A stretch of 64,000 nucleotides of DNA, from contig NZ_JAMYJR010000032.1 of the NCBI RefSeq assembly GCF_024137025.1, positions 62,001 to 126,000 of the forward strand, read 5' to 3'. The translations under genes and the position numbers were made by a program. Positions 1-7,861 of this stretch are shown piece after piece. The stretch is from Paractinoplanes aksuensis. Its GTDB lineage: Bacteria > Actinomycetota > Actinomycetes > Mycobacteriales > Micromonosporaceae. The notes below the pieces were generated by a model that made no database searches, had not been told where the DNA came from, and saw nothing but the letters and a program-made list of their open reading frames with translations. Within the stretch, counting starts at the first letter, position 1. Each line of letters starts with the position of its first letter.

Positions 1-1
1 C

Positions 2-898
2 TCCGGCCGCATCGTGCACCTCTCCTGTGAGATCACTCCGGCGGCGGCCAGCAATCTACCCGCTGTCGTCGCGCAGCTCGACACGTACGGCGCGGTCCGC
101 GCCCGGCTCGGCGTCGACGCCCTCGGCGTGTGCCTCTGGCTTCCCCCTCCGCTCGCCGCTGCCCTTGCCGTAGAGAGCCGCGCCCGCACCCGGCTTCGTG
201 CCGAACTCGACGCCCGTCGGCTCGAAGTCGTCACGTTGAGCGGCGCGCCCTTCGGCGAGGGCGGCGGCGAGACCCCCGCCTGGACCGAGCCGTCCCGCCG
301 CGAGTACACGCTCGACCTCGCCCGCATCCTGCTCGACCTGCTCGACGAGGACGCGGTGCGCGGCAACGTCAGCACCATCGGGCTCGGCGCCCGCGAGGGC
401 TGGGGCGAGACGCAGGAGAAGGCGGCCGCCGGCATCCTGCGCCGCCTCTCGCACGGCCTGGCCGACCTCGCCTGGCAGAACGGCCGGGCCGTCCGGGTCG
501 GCTTCCAGCCCGCCCCGGGGTGCGTGCTCGACAGCCCCGAGCAGACGGTGGCCGCGCTCAGCCGCATCGACAAGGACAGGCTCGGTGTCAGCCTCGACCT
601 CGGCCACGTCGCCGAGCACTGGGACGACCCGGCCGCCGGCATCGACACCGTGACCGACGCCGGCCTGGCGATCGTCGAGGTGCGGCTGACCGCGGTGCCC
701 GGGTCGACCACTGGCGCCTGGCGGGCCGGACTCGACCGGCTGTTCGGCGGTCAGGGTCCGCTCACCGAGAACCTCACCCTGGTCGGCCGGGCGCCGGGCC
801 AGCCGGTCGAGCAGATCGCGGGCGATCTGGCGTACCTGTTGGCCGAACTCGCCGCCCTCGGCCTCGCGCCGGAAAATGAGCCCTGCCCCGCGCGCTGA
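2..898 (+). CDS. EboE-like xylose-isomerase TIM-barrel protein (5' partial)
   Basis: The frame is open to the left window edge. The GTG at position 14 is a possible start, but conserved-looking sequence (VHLSCEITP) begins there and relatives carry extra residues before it, so the true start probably lies outside. About 295 residues are visible. The stretches LDTYGAVRARLGVDALGV, LEVVTLSGAPFG and GVSLDLGHVAEHWDDP resemble the TIM-barrel proteins annotated as EboE, a sugar-phosphate-isomerase-like fold with metal-binding His and Asp. Ebo proteins are linked by genetics to trafficking of secondary metabolite precursors, and no reaction is established. A second TIM-barrel gene follows 160 bp downstream on the same strand. 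A different xylose-isomerase-like subgroup is possible. Confidence 0.65.
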   Translation, partial: SGRIVHLSCEITPAAASNLPAVVAQLDTYGAVRARLGVDALGVCLWLPPPLAAALAVESRARTRLRAELDARRLEVVTLSGAPFGEGGGETPAWTEPSRREYTLDLARILLDLLDEDAVRGNVSTIGLGAREGWGETQEKAAAGILRRLSHGLADLAWQNGRAVRVGFQPAPGCVLDSPEQTVAALSRIDKDRLGVSLDLGHVAEHWDDPAAGIDTVTDAGLAIVEVRLTAVPGSTTGAWRAGLDRLFGGQGPLTENLTLVGRAPGQPVEQIAGDLAYLLAELAALGLAPENEPCPAR

Positions 899-1058
899 AA
901 TCCGTCTAGAGTCGGTCGTGGCACTGCCGAGGACGGGTGGTCCGGGTCGTGGGAGGCGCAACCCCCGCCGGTCGTGACACCCCGAAACCGGTCGTGCCAC
1001 CGGGCGGCCGTCCCTCGCCGCCCAATCTCCAGCTGCTCATTTCCGAGGGAGAAACACC

Positions 1059-2063
1059 ATGGCGCGACCCATCACGCTCTTCACCGGCCAGTGGGCCGAC
1101 CTGCCCTTCGAAGAGGTCTGCCGGCTCGCCTCCGAGTGGGGTTACGACGGGCTCGAGATCGCCTGCTGGGGTGATCACTTCGAGGTCGACCGGGCCCTGG
1201 CCGAACCCGACTACATCGACCGCAAGCGCGCGCAACTCGCCAAGTACAACCTCGAGGTGTTCGCGATCAGCAACCACCTGGTCGGGCAGGCCGTCTGCGA
1301 CCACCCGATCGACGAGCGCCACCAGGACATCTTGCCCGCCGACATCTGGGGCGACGGGGACGCCGAGGGCGTACGCCAGCGGTCCGCCGAGCGCATGAAA
1401 GACACCGCCCGGGCTGCCGCCAAGCTGGGCGTCAAGACGGTCGTCGGCTTCACCGGCTCGTCGATCTGGCACACCGTGGCCATGTTCCCGCCCGTCCCGC
1501 CGGCCATGATCGAGCGCGGCTACCAGGACTTCGCCGACCGCTGGAACCCGATCCTGGACGTGTTCGACGAGGTCGGCGTGCGGTTCGCGCACGAGGTGCA
1601 CCCCAGCGAGATCGCCTACGACTACTGGACCACCCGCCGCACGCTCGAGGCGATCGGCGACCGGCCGGCCTTCGGGCTCAACTGGGACCCGTCGCACTTC
1701 GTCTGGCAGGACCTCGACCCGGTCAACTTCATCCTCGAGTTCAAGGACCGGATCTACCACGTCGACTGCAAGGACGCCAAGGTGCGCACGGGCGACGGGC
1801 GGCGCGGCCGGATGAGCTCCCACCTGCCGTGGGCCGACCTGCGGCGCGGCTGGGACTTCGTCTCCACCGGCCACGGCGACGTGCCGTGGGAGGACTGCTT
1901 CCGCGCGCTCAACGCGATCGGCTACGACGGCCCGCTCTCGATCGAGTGGGAGGACGCCGGCATGGACCGCCTCGTCGGCGCGCCCGAAGCGCTGCAGTTC
2001 GTCAAGCGGCTGGCCTTCGACGCCCCGACGGCGGCGTTCGACGCGGCCTTCTCCCGGTCCTAG
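1059..2063 (+). CDS. Sugar phosphate isomerase/epimerase (AP endonuclease 2-like TIM barrel)
   Basis: 334 residues, starting at ATG behind a clear GAGGGAG ribosome site. Its length and opening LFTGQWADLPFEEVCRLASE are typical of IolE/xylose-isomerase-like TIM-barrel enzymes. Likely metal ligands sit in the expected order: Glu in RFAHEVHPSEIAYDY (about residue 178), Asp and His in GLNWDPSHFVWQ (about 210), His in IYHVDCKDAK (about 233), and Glu in PLSIEWEDAG (about 300). The family isomerises or epimerises keto sugars and inositol derivatives in the cytoplasm. The substrate cannot be read from sequence. It lies downstream of another TIM-barrel gene and is closed by a strong hairpin just after the stop. 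Confidence 0.85.
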   Translation: MARPITLFTGQWADLPFEEVCRLASEWGYDGLEIACWGDHFEVDRALAEPDYIDRKRAQLAKYNLEVFAISNHLVGQAVCDHPIDERHQDILPADIWGDGDAEGVRQRSAERMKDTARAAAKLGVKTVVGFTGSSIWHTVAMFPPVPPAMIERGYQDFADRWNPILDVFDEVGVRFAHEVHPSEIAYDYWTTRRTLEAIGDRPAFGLNWDPSHFVWQDLDPVNFILEFKDRIYHVDCKDAKVRTGDGRRGRMSSHLPWADLRRGWDFVSTGHGDVPWEDCFRALNAIGYDGPLSIEWEDAGMDRLVGAPEALQFVKRLAFDAPTAAFDAAFSRS

Positions 2064-2069
2064 ACACGG

Positions 2070-2103
2070 CTGCGGCCGCCCTCGACGCTGAGGGCGGCCG
2101 CAG
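2070..2103 (+). terminator. Strong hairpin after the isomerase gene
   Basis: A perfect 13-bp stem (CTGCGGCCGCCCT paired with AGGGCGGCCGCAG) with an 8-nt loop begins seven bases after the stop codon. No T tract follows, as is common in high-GC actinomycetes. It lies between convergent genes and may act in both directions. Confidence 0.75.
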
Positions 2104-2135
2104 AGCCTTGGTGGTGCCGGTCTGTGTTATGCCGA

Positions 2136-2441
2136 TCAGACCGCGGGCTTGCCGTTCGACGAAGCCAGCGGCTGCGTCAGGTCCGAGTCGCTGCTCGTGC
2201 TCGACGTCGAGGACGTCGTGTGCAGCTTCTCGCCCAGCTTCGAAGCCTGGATCTTGTCCTTGCTCTCGCTGTAGAGCTTGTTGGCCTGCGCCTGGGCGAC
2301 ACCGGCGGCCTCCTGGACCGACGGGTGCTCCCACACCTTCTTGGCGTTCGACCGGATCTCTTCGTACTTCTCCCGGCCGGCACGACTGCCCAGGACGAAG
2401 CCCGCCGCGAGACCGGTGATGAACATCAGCTTTCCGCGCAT
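2136..2441 (-). CDS. YtxH-domain small membrane protein
   Basis: 101 residues. The ATG is preceded by GGAAGGAG at good spacing, which decides this start over a longer frame. The N-terminus MRGKLMFITGLAAGFVLGSR is one short hydrophobic segment with the glycine pattern of YtxH proteins. It is followed by a charged helix (AGREKYEEIRSNAKKVWEHP) and a Ser/Thr-rich tail. YtxH proteins are small, often stress-associated membrane-anchored proteins of unknown biochemistry. It is transcribed toward the isomerase gene and shares the terminator region with it. No operon partner is visible. Confidence 0.8.
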   Translation of the reverse strand: MRGKLMFITGLAAGFVLGSRAGREKYEEIRSNAKKVWEHPSVQEAAGVAQAQANKLYSESKDKIQASKLGEKLHTTSSTSSTSSDSDLTQPLASSNGKPAV

Positions 2442-2628
2442 GATGGCGGCTCCTTCCGTTCGTGACGCGCGTGCGTCGTTGCTCGGTGCATACCCATGCT
2501 GCCGCTTTCGTATACCTGCGTCCTGCGTTTGACGGGCACGACGGCGTGGCGGGGAACCCCTTCGCGCCCCACGGCCCCGGTCATGTACTCTGTTCTCCGG
2601 CACCGAGAAAGCCACGGTGTCAGCACGA

Positions 2629-2701
2629 TCCCCTGTAGCTCAATTGGCAGAGCAGCCGGCTGTTAACCGGCAGGTTATTGGTTCGAGTCCAATCGGGGGA
2701 G
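2629..2701 (+). tRNA. tRNA-Asn (GTT)
   Basis: A full cloverleaf can be folded. The acceptor stem is TCCCCTG with CGGGGGA, the D arm AGCTCAATTGGCAGAGC, the anticodon stem GCCGG/CCGGC with loop CTGTTAA (anticodon GTT), and the T arm contains GGTTCGAGTCC. CCA is not encoded. A terminator-like hairpin follows directly. Confidence 0.95.
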
Positions 2702-2712
2702 CGAGTCGGCGG

Positions 2713-2750
2713 GGCCCTCTGTTCGCGGAACGCGCGAACCGGGGGCCTTT
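2713..2750 (+). terminator. Terminator after tRNA-Asn
   Basis: GGCCC and GTTCGCG on the left arm pair with CGCGAAC and GGGCC on the right arm, followed by TTTG. It starts 12 bases after the tRNA and fits as its intrinsic terminator. Confidence 0.7.
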
Positions 2751-2760
2751 GTCGCATGTC

Positions 2761-2800
2761 TGCTCAGGGGGCCGAGCCCCCTGAAACCCCACGTTACGGT
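2761..2800 (+). repeat. Dispersed stem-loop repeat, copy 1 (post-tRNA)
   Basis: A short hairpin (CAGGGGG..CCCCCTG) is followed by GAAACCCCACGTTACGGT. The same hairpin-plus-tail architecture recurs after the CAT tRNA (7473-7510) and again at 13100-13137. The hairpin arms vary but the 3' tail is identical in all three copies. Confidence 0.8.
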
Positions 2801-2812
2801 CGCTTGCGCTCG

Positions 2813-3010
2813 GCGTCGCTTGCGCTGGCCGAAAACCCCTGCTCGCTTCGCGTCGCGGCCGGATGGGTTGGTTGCGGTGGGCGTCGCTTGCGCTGGCCGA
2901 AGACCCCTGCTCGCTTTGCGTCGCGGCCGGGTGGGTTGGTTGCGGTGGGCGTCGCTTGCGCTGGCTGAAATCCCCGCGGTGCGTCCGGTTGCGATGACCG
3001 GTTGCGGTGG
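2813..3010 (+). repeat. 68-bp tandem direct repeat (about three units)
   Basis: Units begin at 2813, 2881 and 2949 with GCGTCGCTTGCGCTGG. The first two are nearly identical over 68 bp; the third diverges after about 25 bp and is slightly shorter. No ORF with coding character spans it. The rest of the interval from 2751 to 3417 holds no supported gene, only this array, the dispersed repeat and the promoter/operator upstream of the glucanase. Confidence 0.8.
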
Positions 3011-3244
3011 GGGGCGCTTGAGGTGGCTTTTGTACGGGCTAGGTGTGGGGGGCGGGGGCCGGAGTTGGCTCTTCTGTGCTGTGTGGCAGCGCTGCGTGAT
3101 CCTGCGGTGCCTTGCCCGGATCTCGGGGGGTGTTGCCCTTCTGGACACATTCCTTGCAGAAAGTTCTCGATGGGGCTCTGAGCTGCGTAAACGGGTGCTG
3201 TTCGGGGTGTTCAGGGGCGTGTGCTACGGAGTGGTCGTCATCGA

Positions 3245-3289
3245 TTGACATGGTGTGAGTGGCGGGGTGAGGGTGTGAGAGCGCTCTCG
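3245..3289 (+). promoter_or_regulatory. Promoter and LacI-type operator for the glucanase/LPMO/chitinase operon
   Basis: TTGACA at 3245-3250 is a perfect -35. A weak -10 (GAGGGT, 3269-3274) follows at 18-bp spacing. Overlapping and just downstream lies the 12-bp perfect palindrome GAGAGCGCTCTC (3277-3288), close in form to the TGGGAGCGCTCCCA boxes of CebR-like LacI regulators of actinomycete glycan utilisation. Its position suggests repression until oligosaccharide is sensed. The regulator itself is not in the window. Confidence 0.55.
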
Positions 3290-3417
3290 TTTGTGACGGA
3301 GCGTTACGGCCGGACGCAGCCCCCTTCCCTGTCCGCCCCCGAAGCGTTCGGCCGACGCGGGATCCCCTCCGGCCTGCCGGGCCCGCGTCGAACCGGGGGC
3401 CGGACCGTGGAGTGCCT

Positions 3418-4605
3418 ATGCGTCTCAAGCGCAAAACCCTGCTCGCCGCCACCGTGGCCGCCGTTGCCGCGGCCGGTGTCATCGCTGTGGTGCCGAATGC
3501 CAACGCGGCCGGACCGGAGCTGCTGCCGCTGACCGTCACCAACGATTCCGGTCGGAGCGAGGCGGTGCACCTGTACGTGCTCGGCGAGTCGGGCGGCAAG
3601 CTCGGCTACGTCAACGAGGGCGGCACGTTCACCGCCTGGCCGGCCGGCGGCAGTCCGCCCGTGCCCGCGCCCGACGTGTCGATCGCCGGCCCGGCCGACG
3701 GCGCCAGCAAGACCCTCCAGGTCCCCAAGGGCCTGTCCGGGCGCATGTACATGGCGTTCGGCGACAAGCTGGACTTCCGTGTCTCGGAGACCGGAGGCCT
3801 CGTGCAGCCGGCGCCCTGGGCCGGCGGCGACCCGAGCCGCGACGTCCTGTTCGACTGGAGCGAGTTCACCTACAACGACTCCGGGGTGTGGCTGAACAGT
3901 TCGCAGGTGGACATGTTCGCCGTGCCGCACTCGGTCGACGTGACCGGCTCGGACGGCCGGAACCTGAAGACCGGCGAGCTCAAGCCGGGCGGCCACAACG
4001 CCGTCGTCGACGGGATGAAGGCCGACCCCGAGTTCGCCAAGCTCGTGCAGACCCGGGGCGACGGAACCGTGCTGCGGGTGCTCTCCCCGGGCAAGGGTGC
4101 CGACGCCGGCGGCTTCGACCCGGACTACCTGGGCGGCTACATCGACCAGGCCTGGGCGGCGTACGCGGGCAAGGACCTGACGGTCAAGCCGTTCGCCGAG
4201 CAGCCGGACAAGATCTTCACCGGCCGTACGAGTGGTGACGTCATGAACTTCACCGACTCGACCGGGGCGCAGGTGGCCAGCTTCACCAAGCCCACCTCGT
4301 CGAACGTGTGGGGCTGCGACGGCAACCTGGGCGCCCCGAACGACCTGGTCGTCGGGCCGATCGCGCGCAGCCTGTGCGCGGCGCTGTTCCGCGGCACCCT
4401 CGGCACCCAGGATGTCGAGCCCAGCACCGACCCGGGCACGTTCTATCAGAACAGCCCGGCCAACCTGTACGGCAAGTTGATCCACGAGAACATGGTCGAC
4501 GGCAAGGCGTACGCGTTCGCCTTCGACGACGTCGCCAACCAGGAGTCGCTGGTGCACAGCGGCGACCCGACGTCGATCGGCATCACCCTCTCGCCCTTCA
4601 ACTGA
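3418..4605 (+). CDS. Secreted beta-1,3-glucanase, GH64
   Basis: 395 residues. The ATG at 3418 was chosen because GGAG lies 8 bases upstream; a GTG two codons earlier is an alternative. A Sec signal peptide (MRLKRKTLLAATVAAV...ANAA) covers about 30 residues. The mature protein shows the GH64 pattern: thaumatin-like N-terminal strands, DWSEFTYND holding the putative catalytic Glu, and SSQVDMFAVP holding the putative Asp. It ends with the family-typical FYQNSPANLYGKLIHENM and GKAYAFAFDDVANQESLVH. GH64 enzymes cut linear beta-1,3-glucan, usually releasing laminaripentaose, outside the cell. It heads a three-gene set with an LPMO and a chitinase aimed at fungal cell walls. Confidence 0.9.
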   Translation: MRLKRKTLLAATVAAVAAAGVIAVVPNANAAGPELLPLTVTNDSGRSEAVHLYVLGESGGKLGYVNEGGTFTAWPAGGSPPVPAPDVSIAGPADGASKTLQVPKGLSGRMYMAFGDKLDFRVSETGGLVQPAPWAGGDPSRDVLFDWSEFTYNDSGVWLNSSQVDMFAVPHSVDVTGSDGRNLKTGELKPGGHNAVVDGMKADPEFAKLVQTRGDGTVLRVLSPGKGADAGGFDPDYLGGYIDQAWAAYAGKDLTVKPFAEQPDKIFTGRTSGDVMNFTDSTGAQVASFTKPTSSNVWGCDGNLGAPNDLVVGPIARSLCAALFRGTLGTQDVEPSTDPGTFYQNSPANLYGKLIHENMVDGKAYAFAFDDVANQESLVHSGDPTSIGITLSPFN

Positions 4606-4651
4606 GCCCCCGCTCCGGTTCTTTCGGAGTCTTCAGAGCGAAGGAGTTCCC

Positions 4652-5167
4652 ATGAAACGTGCATTTGTTCTGCCGACGCTGACTGTCAGCGCCACCGTGG
4701 CCGCTCTTACCGTCGGCGTTTCCCCCGCCTCGGCCCACGGCTACATCTCCTCCCCGCCCAGCCGCCAGGCCAACTGTGCCGCCGGCGCGGTCAGCGGGTG
4801 CGGGGACGTCCAGTACGAGCCGCAGAGCGTCGAGGCGGCCAAGGGCTCGAAGGAGTGCAACGGCGGCGGCGCCCGGTTCGCCGAGCTCAACGACAACAGC
4901 AAGGCCTGGCCCCGGGCCACGGCCGGGCAGTCGGTGACGTTCGACTGGGTGCTCACGGCCCGGCACTCGACCACCACGTGGGAGTACTTCATCGGCGACA
5001 CGCTGCTGGCGTCGTTCGACGACGGCGGCGCCCAGCCCGAAGGCGTCAAGACCCACACCGTGAACATGCGGGGCTTCACCGGACCGCAGACCGTGCTGGC
5101 CCGCTGGAACGTAGCCGACACCGCCATGGCGTTCTACGCCTGCGTCGACCTGAACATCGGAGCGTGA
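4652..5167 (+). CDS. Lytic polysaccharide monooxygenase, AA10
   Basis: 171 residues. A signal peptide ends at SPASA, so the mature chain starts HGYISSPPSRQANC; the N-terminal His is the first ligand of the copper histidine brace. The second His is in LTARHSTTTWEYF (about residue 108). MAFYACVDLNI near the C-terminus supplies the axial aromatic position. The length matches single-domain AA10 enzymes, which oxidatively cleave crystalline chitin or cellulose. It has no carbohydrate-binding module. A good AAGGAG site precedes the ATG. The chitinase gene starts two bases after its stop, so chitin is the likely substrate. Confidence 0.93.
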   Translation: MKRAFVLPTLTVSATVAALTVGVSPASAHGYISSPPSRQANCAAGAVSGCGDVQYEPQSVEAAKGSKECNGGGARFAELNDNSKAWPRATAGQSVTFDWVLTARHSTTTWEYFIGDTLLASFDDGGAQPEGVKTHTVNMRGFTGPQTVLARWNVADTAMAFYACVDLNIGA

Positions 5168-5169
5168 TC

Positions 5170-5886
5170 ATGAAGCGCAATCGTCTACTGGCCGCGGCCG
5201 GAGCCCTGGCCGTGGCGGTCACGGCCGGCCTGGCCGCCCTGCTGCCGAGCACGGGCGCCTCGGCCGCGACCCTGCCGGTGTCCGAGGCCCAGTTCCAGCA
5301 GATGTTCCCGAACCGGATCCCGTTCTACTCGTACGCGGGACTGGTCGACGCCATGAACAAGTTCCCCGAGTTCACCGGCGCCGGTGGCGAGGACGTGCAG
5401 AAGCGGGAAGCCGCGGCCTTCCTGGCCAACATCAACCACGAGTCGGGCGGGCTGGTCTACGTCGAGGAGCTGAACCAGGCGAACTGGCCGCTCTACTGTG
5501 ACGGTTCCCAGCCGTACGGCTGCCCGGCCGGTCAGGACGCGTACCACGGGCGCGGTCCGATCCAGCTGAGCTGGAACTTCAACTACAAGGCGGCCGGTGA
5601 CGCGCTCGGCCTCGACCTGCTCAACAACCCGGACCAGGTCAAGAACGACGCGTCGGTGGCCTGGCAGACCGGCCTCTGGTACTGGATGACCCAGACCGGG
5701 CCGGGCTCGATGACCCCGCACGCGGCGATCGTCGGCGGGGCCGGCTTCGGTGAGACGATCCGCAGCATCAACGGGGCGCTCGAGTGCAACGGCGGCAACC
5801 CGGCCCAGGTGCAGAGCCGGATCGACGCGTACCAGCGGTTCGCGCAGATCCTCGGCGTGGACCCGGGCGGCAACCTCTCCTGCTGA
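5170..5886 (+). CDS. Secreted chitinase, GH19
   Basis: 238 residues. The ATG lies two bases past the LPMO stop. A signal peptide of about 34 residues (MKRNRLLAAAGALAVAVTAG to ASA) leads to a compact GH19 catalytic domain. The segment AAFLANINHESGG carries the catalytic Glu. YCDGSQPYGCPAGQDAYHGRGPIQLSWNFNY is the characteristic GH19 core, and the C-terminus has the ETIRSINGALECNGG signature. There is no separate chitin-binding domain, so it is a catalytic-only form as in bacterial family 19 enzymes. It hydrolyses beta-1,4-GlcNAc linkages with inversion and should act together with the upstream LPMO and glucanase. A strong terminator follows. Confidence 0.93.
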   Translation: MKRNRLLAAAGALAVAVTAGLAALLPSTGASAATLPVSEAQFQQMFPNRIPFYSYAGLVDAMNKFPEFTGAGGEDVQKREAAAFLANINHESGGLVYVEELNQANWPLYCDGSQPYGCPAGQDAYHGRGPIQLSWNFNYKAAGDALGLDLLNNPDQVKNDASVAWQTGLWYWMTQTGPGSMTPHAAIVGGAGFGETIRSINGALECNGGNPAQVQSRIDAYQRFAQILGVDPGGNLSC

Positions 5887-5894
5887 CCGGGTGA

Positions 5895-5932
5895 GCCCTC
5901 GACCGGCGGGGAACCGCTGGTCGGGGGCTTTT
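5895..5932 (+). terminator. Intrinsic terminator of the wall-lytic operon
   Basis: GCCCTCGACC pairs with GGTCGGGGGC (one G-T pair) around a GC-rich loop, followed by TTTT. It starts nine bases after the chitinase stop. Confidence 0.85.
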
Positions 5933-6073
5933 CGGCGCCCGAGACCCGCAGTGGGTGCTACGGCCGGACGTGTCGGGCGCCTACGCCGCGTACGTCATTG
6001 GTCTTTCCCCTGCCGCAACCACCCACCGCGGTTAGTCTTGGGGCTGCCTGGTTCGTCCCCTTGTGAGGTGCAC

Positions 6074-7336
6074 GTGTCGCAACCTGTTGAGGTGGACGTC
6101 GTCATCGTCGGCGGCGGTCTCGCCGGACTGTCCGCTGCCCGCCGGCTCGACCGCGCCGGGGTGGAATGGCTGCTCGTCGAGGCCTCCGACCGGATCGGCG
6201 GCCGGGTCGCCACCGACGTCGTCGACGGCTGGCACTTCGACCGCGGCTTCCAGGTGCTCAACACGGCCTACCCGCGGGTGCCGGCCCTGGTCGACGTGGA
6301 CGCGCTCGACATGCGCTACTTCACGTCCGGGGTGCTCGTGCGCCGCGGCGGCGAACTGCACCGGCTCGAGAACCCGCTGCGCGAACCGATGTCGGCCGCG
6401 CAGACCCTGAACGCCGGGGTGGGCACTCTCAGCGACCGCCTCAAGTTCGCGGCGCTGGCCACCCGATGCGCGACCGTGCCCGCGGCCAAACTGCTCGACG
6501 CGCGAGAGATGACGGCGCAAGAGATGCTGCGCAAGGCCGGCCTGTCCCACCGCATGATCGAAGAGGTGCTGCGGCCGTTCTTCTCCGGGGTGTTCGGCGA
6601 CCGCTCCCTCGAGACCTCCAGCCATGTGCTCGCGATGGTGCTGCGCTCGTTCGCCCGAGGAAAGATAGGTGTGCCCGCGGCCGGCATGGCGGCCCTGCCC
6701 GCGGCGATCGCCGGCCCGCTGCCGTACCCGCAGCTGCTCATCGGGGCCCGCACGCTCGAGGTCACGCCCCGGGTCGTGGTCACCGAGGCCGGCGAACTGC
6801 ACTGCCGGGCCGTCATCGTGGCCACCGACCCGTCCACCGCGTCGGAACTGCTGCCCCAGCTGCCGAAGGTCGACATGCACGGCCTGACCACGTTCTATTT
6901 CGGCGCCGACCGGGCCCCCATCGACGAACCCACCCTGATCCTCGACGGCGACCGCCGCGAAATCATCGCCAACACGGTCGTCGTCAGCAACGCCGCGCCC
7001 GAATACGCGCCGACCGGCAAGTCCTTGATCGCCGCCTCGGTCGTCGGCGTCTCCGCCCCCAGCTCGGCCTCCGAGACGGTCATCCGGGTCGAATTGTCCC
7101 GCCTGTACGGAGTGCCCACCGACGACTGGGACCTGCTCGAGGTCGTGAACATCCCCGAAGCCCTGCCCGCGGCCCGCGTCCCCCAGGCCCAGCTGCGCAA
7201 GCCGGTCGACCTCGGCGAGGGCCTGTTCGTGGCCGGCGACCACCGCGACAGCCCGTCCATCCAGGGCGCGCTGGCCGGCGGATGGCGCACGGCCGGGGCG
7301 GTACTGTCCTGGCTGGGCACGCGGGTCAGCGTCTGA
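6074..7336 (+). CDS. FAD-dependent amine oxidase/phytoene-dehydrogenase-like oxidoreductase
   Basis: 420 residues. The GTG at 6074 has GAGG five bases upstream; a GTG two codons earlier is possible. The N-terminus VVIVGGGLAGLSAARRLDRA is a dinucleotide-binding fold, followed by VEASDRIGGRVATD, the second FAD contact of the flavin amine oxidase/protoporphyrinogen oxidase superfamily. The C-terminus LGEGLFVAGDHRDSPSIQGALAGG is the matching FAD-binding closure. The length and the RPFFSGVFGDRSLETSS segment fit the NAD(P)/FAD oxidoreductases common in actinobacteria. The substrate is unknown. It stands alone between a terminator and a tRNA. Confidence 0.85.
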   Translation: MSQPVEVDVVIVGGGLAGLSAARRLDRAGVEWLLVEASDRIGGRVATDVVDGWHFDRGFQVLNTAYPRVPALVDVDALDMRYFTSGVLVRRGGELHRLENPLREPMSAAQTLNAGVGTLSDRLKFAALATRCATVPAAKLLDAREMTAQEMLRKAGLSHRMIEEVLRPFFSGVFGDRSLETSSHVLAMVLRSFARGKIGVPAAGMAALPAAIAGPLPYPQLLIGARTLEVTPRVVVTEAGELHCRAVIVATDPSTASELLPQLPKVDMHGLTTFYFGADRAPIDEPTLILDGDRREIIANTVVVSNAAPEYAPTGKSLIAASVVGVSAPSSASETVIRVELSRLYGVPTDDWDLLEVVNIPEALPAARVPQAQLRKPVDLGEGLFVAGDHRDSPSIQGALAGGWRTAGAVLSWLGTRVSV

Positions 7337-7392
7337 CTCGGGGAGATCGCTGGCTGTGGGTATGCGGCACGGGTTACTATCGCCGCCGGTAA

Positions 7393-7466
7393 GGGGCGGT
7401 AGCTCAGTGGGTTAGAGCAGGGGACTCATAATCCCTCGGTCGCGGGTTCGAGTCCCGCCCGCCCCA
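7393..7466 (+). tRNA. tRNA with CAT anticodon (probably tRNA-Ile2)
   Basis: The acceptor stem GGGGCGG pairs with CCGCCCC. The anticodon arm is GGGGA/TCCCT with loop CTCATAA, and the T arm is GCGGG/CCCGC. The GGGGACTCATAATCCCTCGG anticodon region resembles the lysidine-modified isoleucine tRNA more than elongator tRNA-Met, which remains possible. CCA is not encoded. Its last four bases begin a long direct repeat that recurs at 13090. Confidence 0.9.
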
Positions 7467-7550
7467 CTATTCCTGCTCCGGGGGCGACCCCCGGAAACCC
7501 CACGTTACGGTGGGGGCGCTCGGAGGGCCGGTCGCGCTGCGTCGCGATTT
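7463..7550 (+). repeat. Direct repeat flanking the accessory island, left copy
   Basis: Starting in the last bases of the tRNA, 52 bp (7463-7514) are identical to 13090-13141, and similarity continues with few mismatches to about 7550/13177. It contains the dispersed hairpin CCGGGGGCGACCCCCGG and the GAAACCCCACGTTACGGT tail. It may be the left attachment-site copy of a decayed integrative element, or simply another member of the post-tRNA repeat family. Confidence 0.75.
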
Positions 7551-7708
7551 CGCCCCCGGCTGTCGCCGGTTCGGGCTGGTACTCCATGGGTCGCTTCCGG
7601 TCGCGGTTCGAGTCCCGTTCGGCCCACCAGGAACTTCGCTCGATCCAATCGCTCGAAGAGCCCGTTCGTGACACGGGGCGTGGCACAAGCGCTGTTAGCG
7701 TGCGGGTT

Positions 7709-7861
7709 ATGACGCGAGCGGCACGCCCTCGCCAGCGACAGCGAGGATCGATCGATGCACTCCCGAGCGGCGCCCTGAGGGTCCGCGTTTACGGGGGCAC
7801 TGACCCGTTGACGGGCCGGCGCCACGACCTGGTCGAGACCATCCCCGCGCGGCGCGTCTGA
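7709..7861 (+). pseudogene. Truncated tyrosine integrase (N-terminal stub)
   Basis: An ATG opens 50 codons containing RQRGSIDALPSGALRVRVYGG and DPLTGRRHDLVETIP, the N-terminal arm-binding domain typical of actinomycete phage and AICE tyrosine recombinases. A TGA then ends it, where intact integrases run to about 380-450 residues; no catalytic R..HxxR..Y region follows. Directly after it, frame 7873-7983 carries an unrelated C-terminal-looking fragment (RVAYWDHQQIDRQLAAADAL). A tRNA-3'-end-like scar (GGTTCGAGTCCCGTTCGGCCC, with one base missing in the T stem) lies just upstream around 7605-7628. Together these mark a site of past integration beside the CAT tRNA. Confidence 0.7.

Noticed and set aside
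906..1874. Minus-strand frame opposite the sugar isomerase
   Set aside because: Val/Asp/Gly-rich antisense composition; the plus strand has the metal-ligand pattern of a known family.
2813..3010. Possible CRISPR array
   Set aside because: The 68-bp units are contiguous tandem copies without unique spacers, and no cas genes are present.
7586..7628. Possible second tRNA gene ending GTTCGGCCCACCA
   Set aside because: Only a T-arm-like 3' end exists, with one base missing from the stem, and no D or anticodon arm can be folded. Treated as an integration scar.
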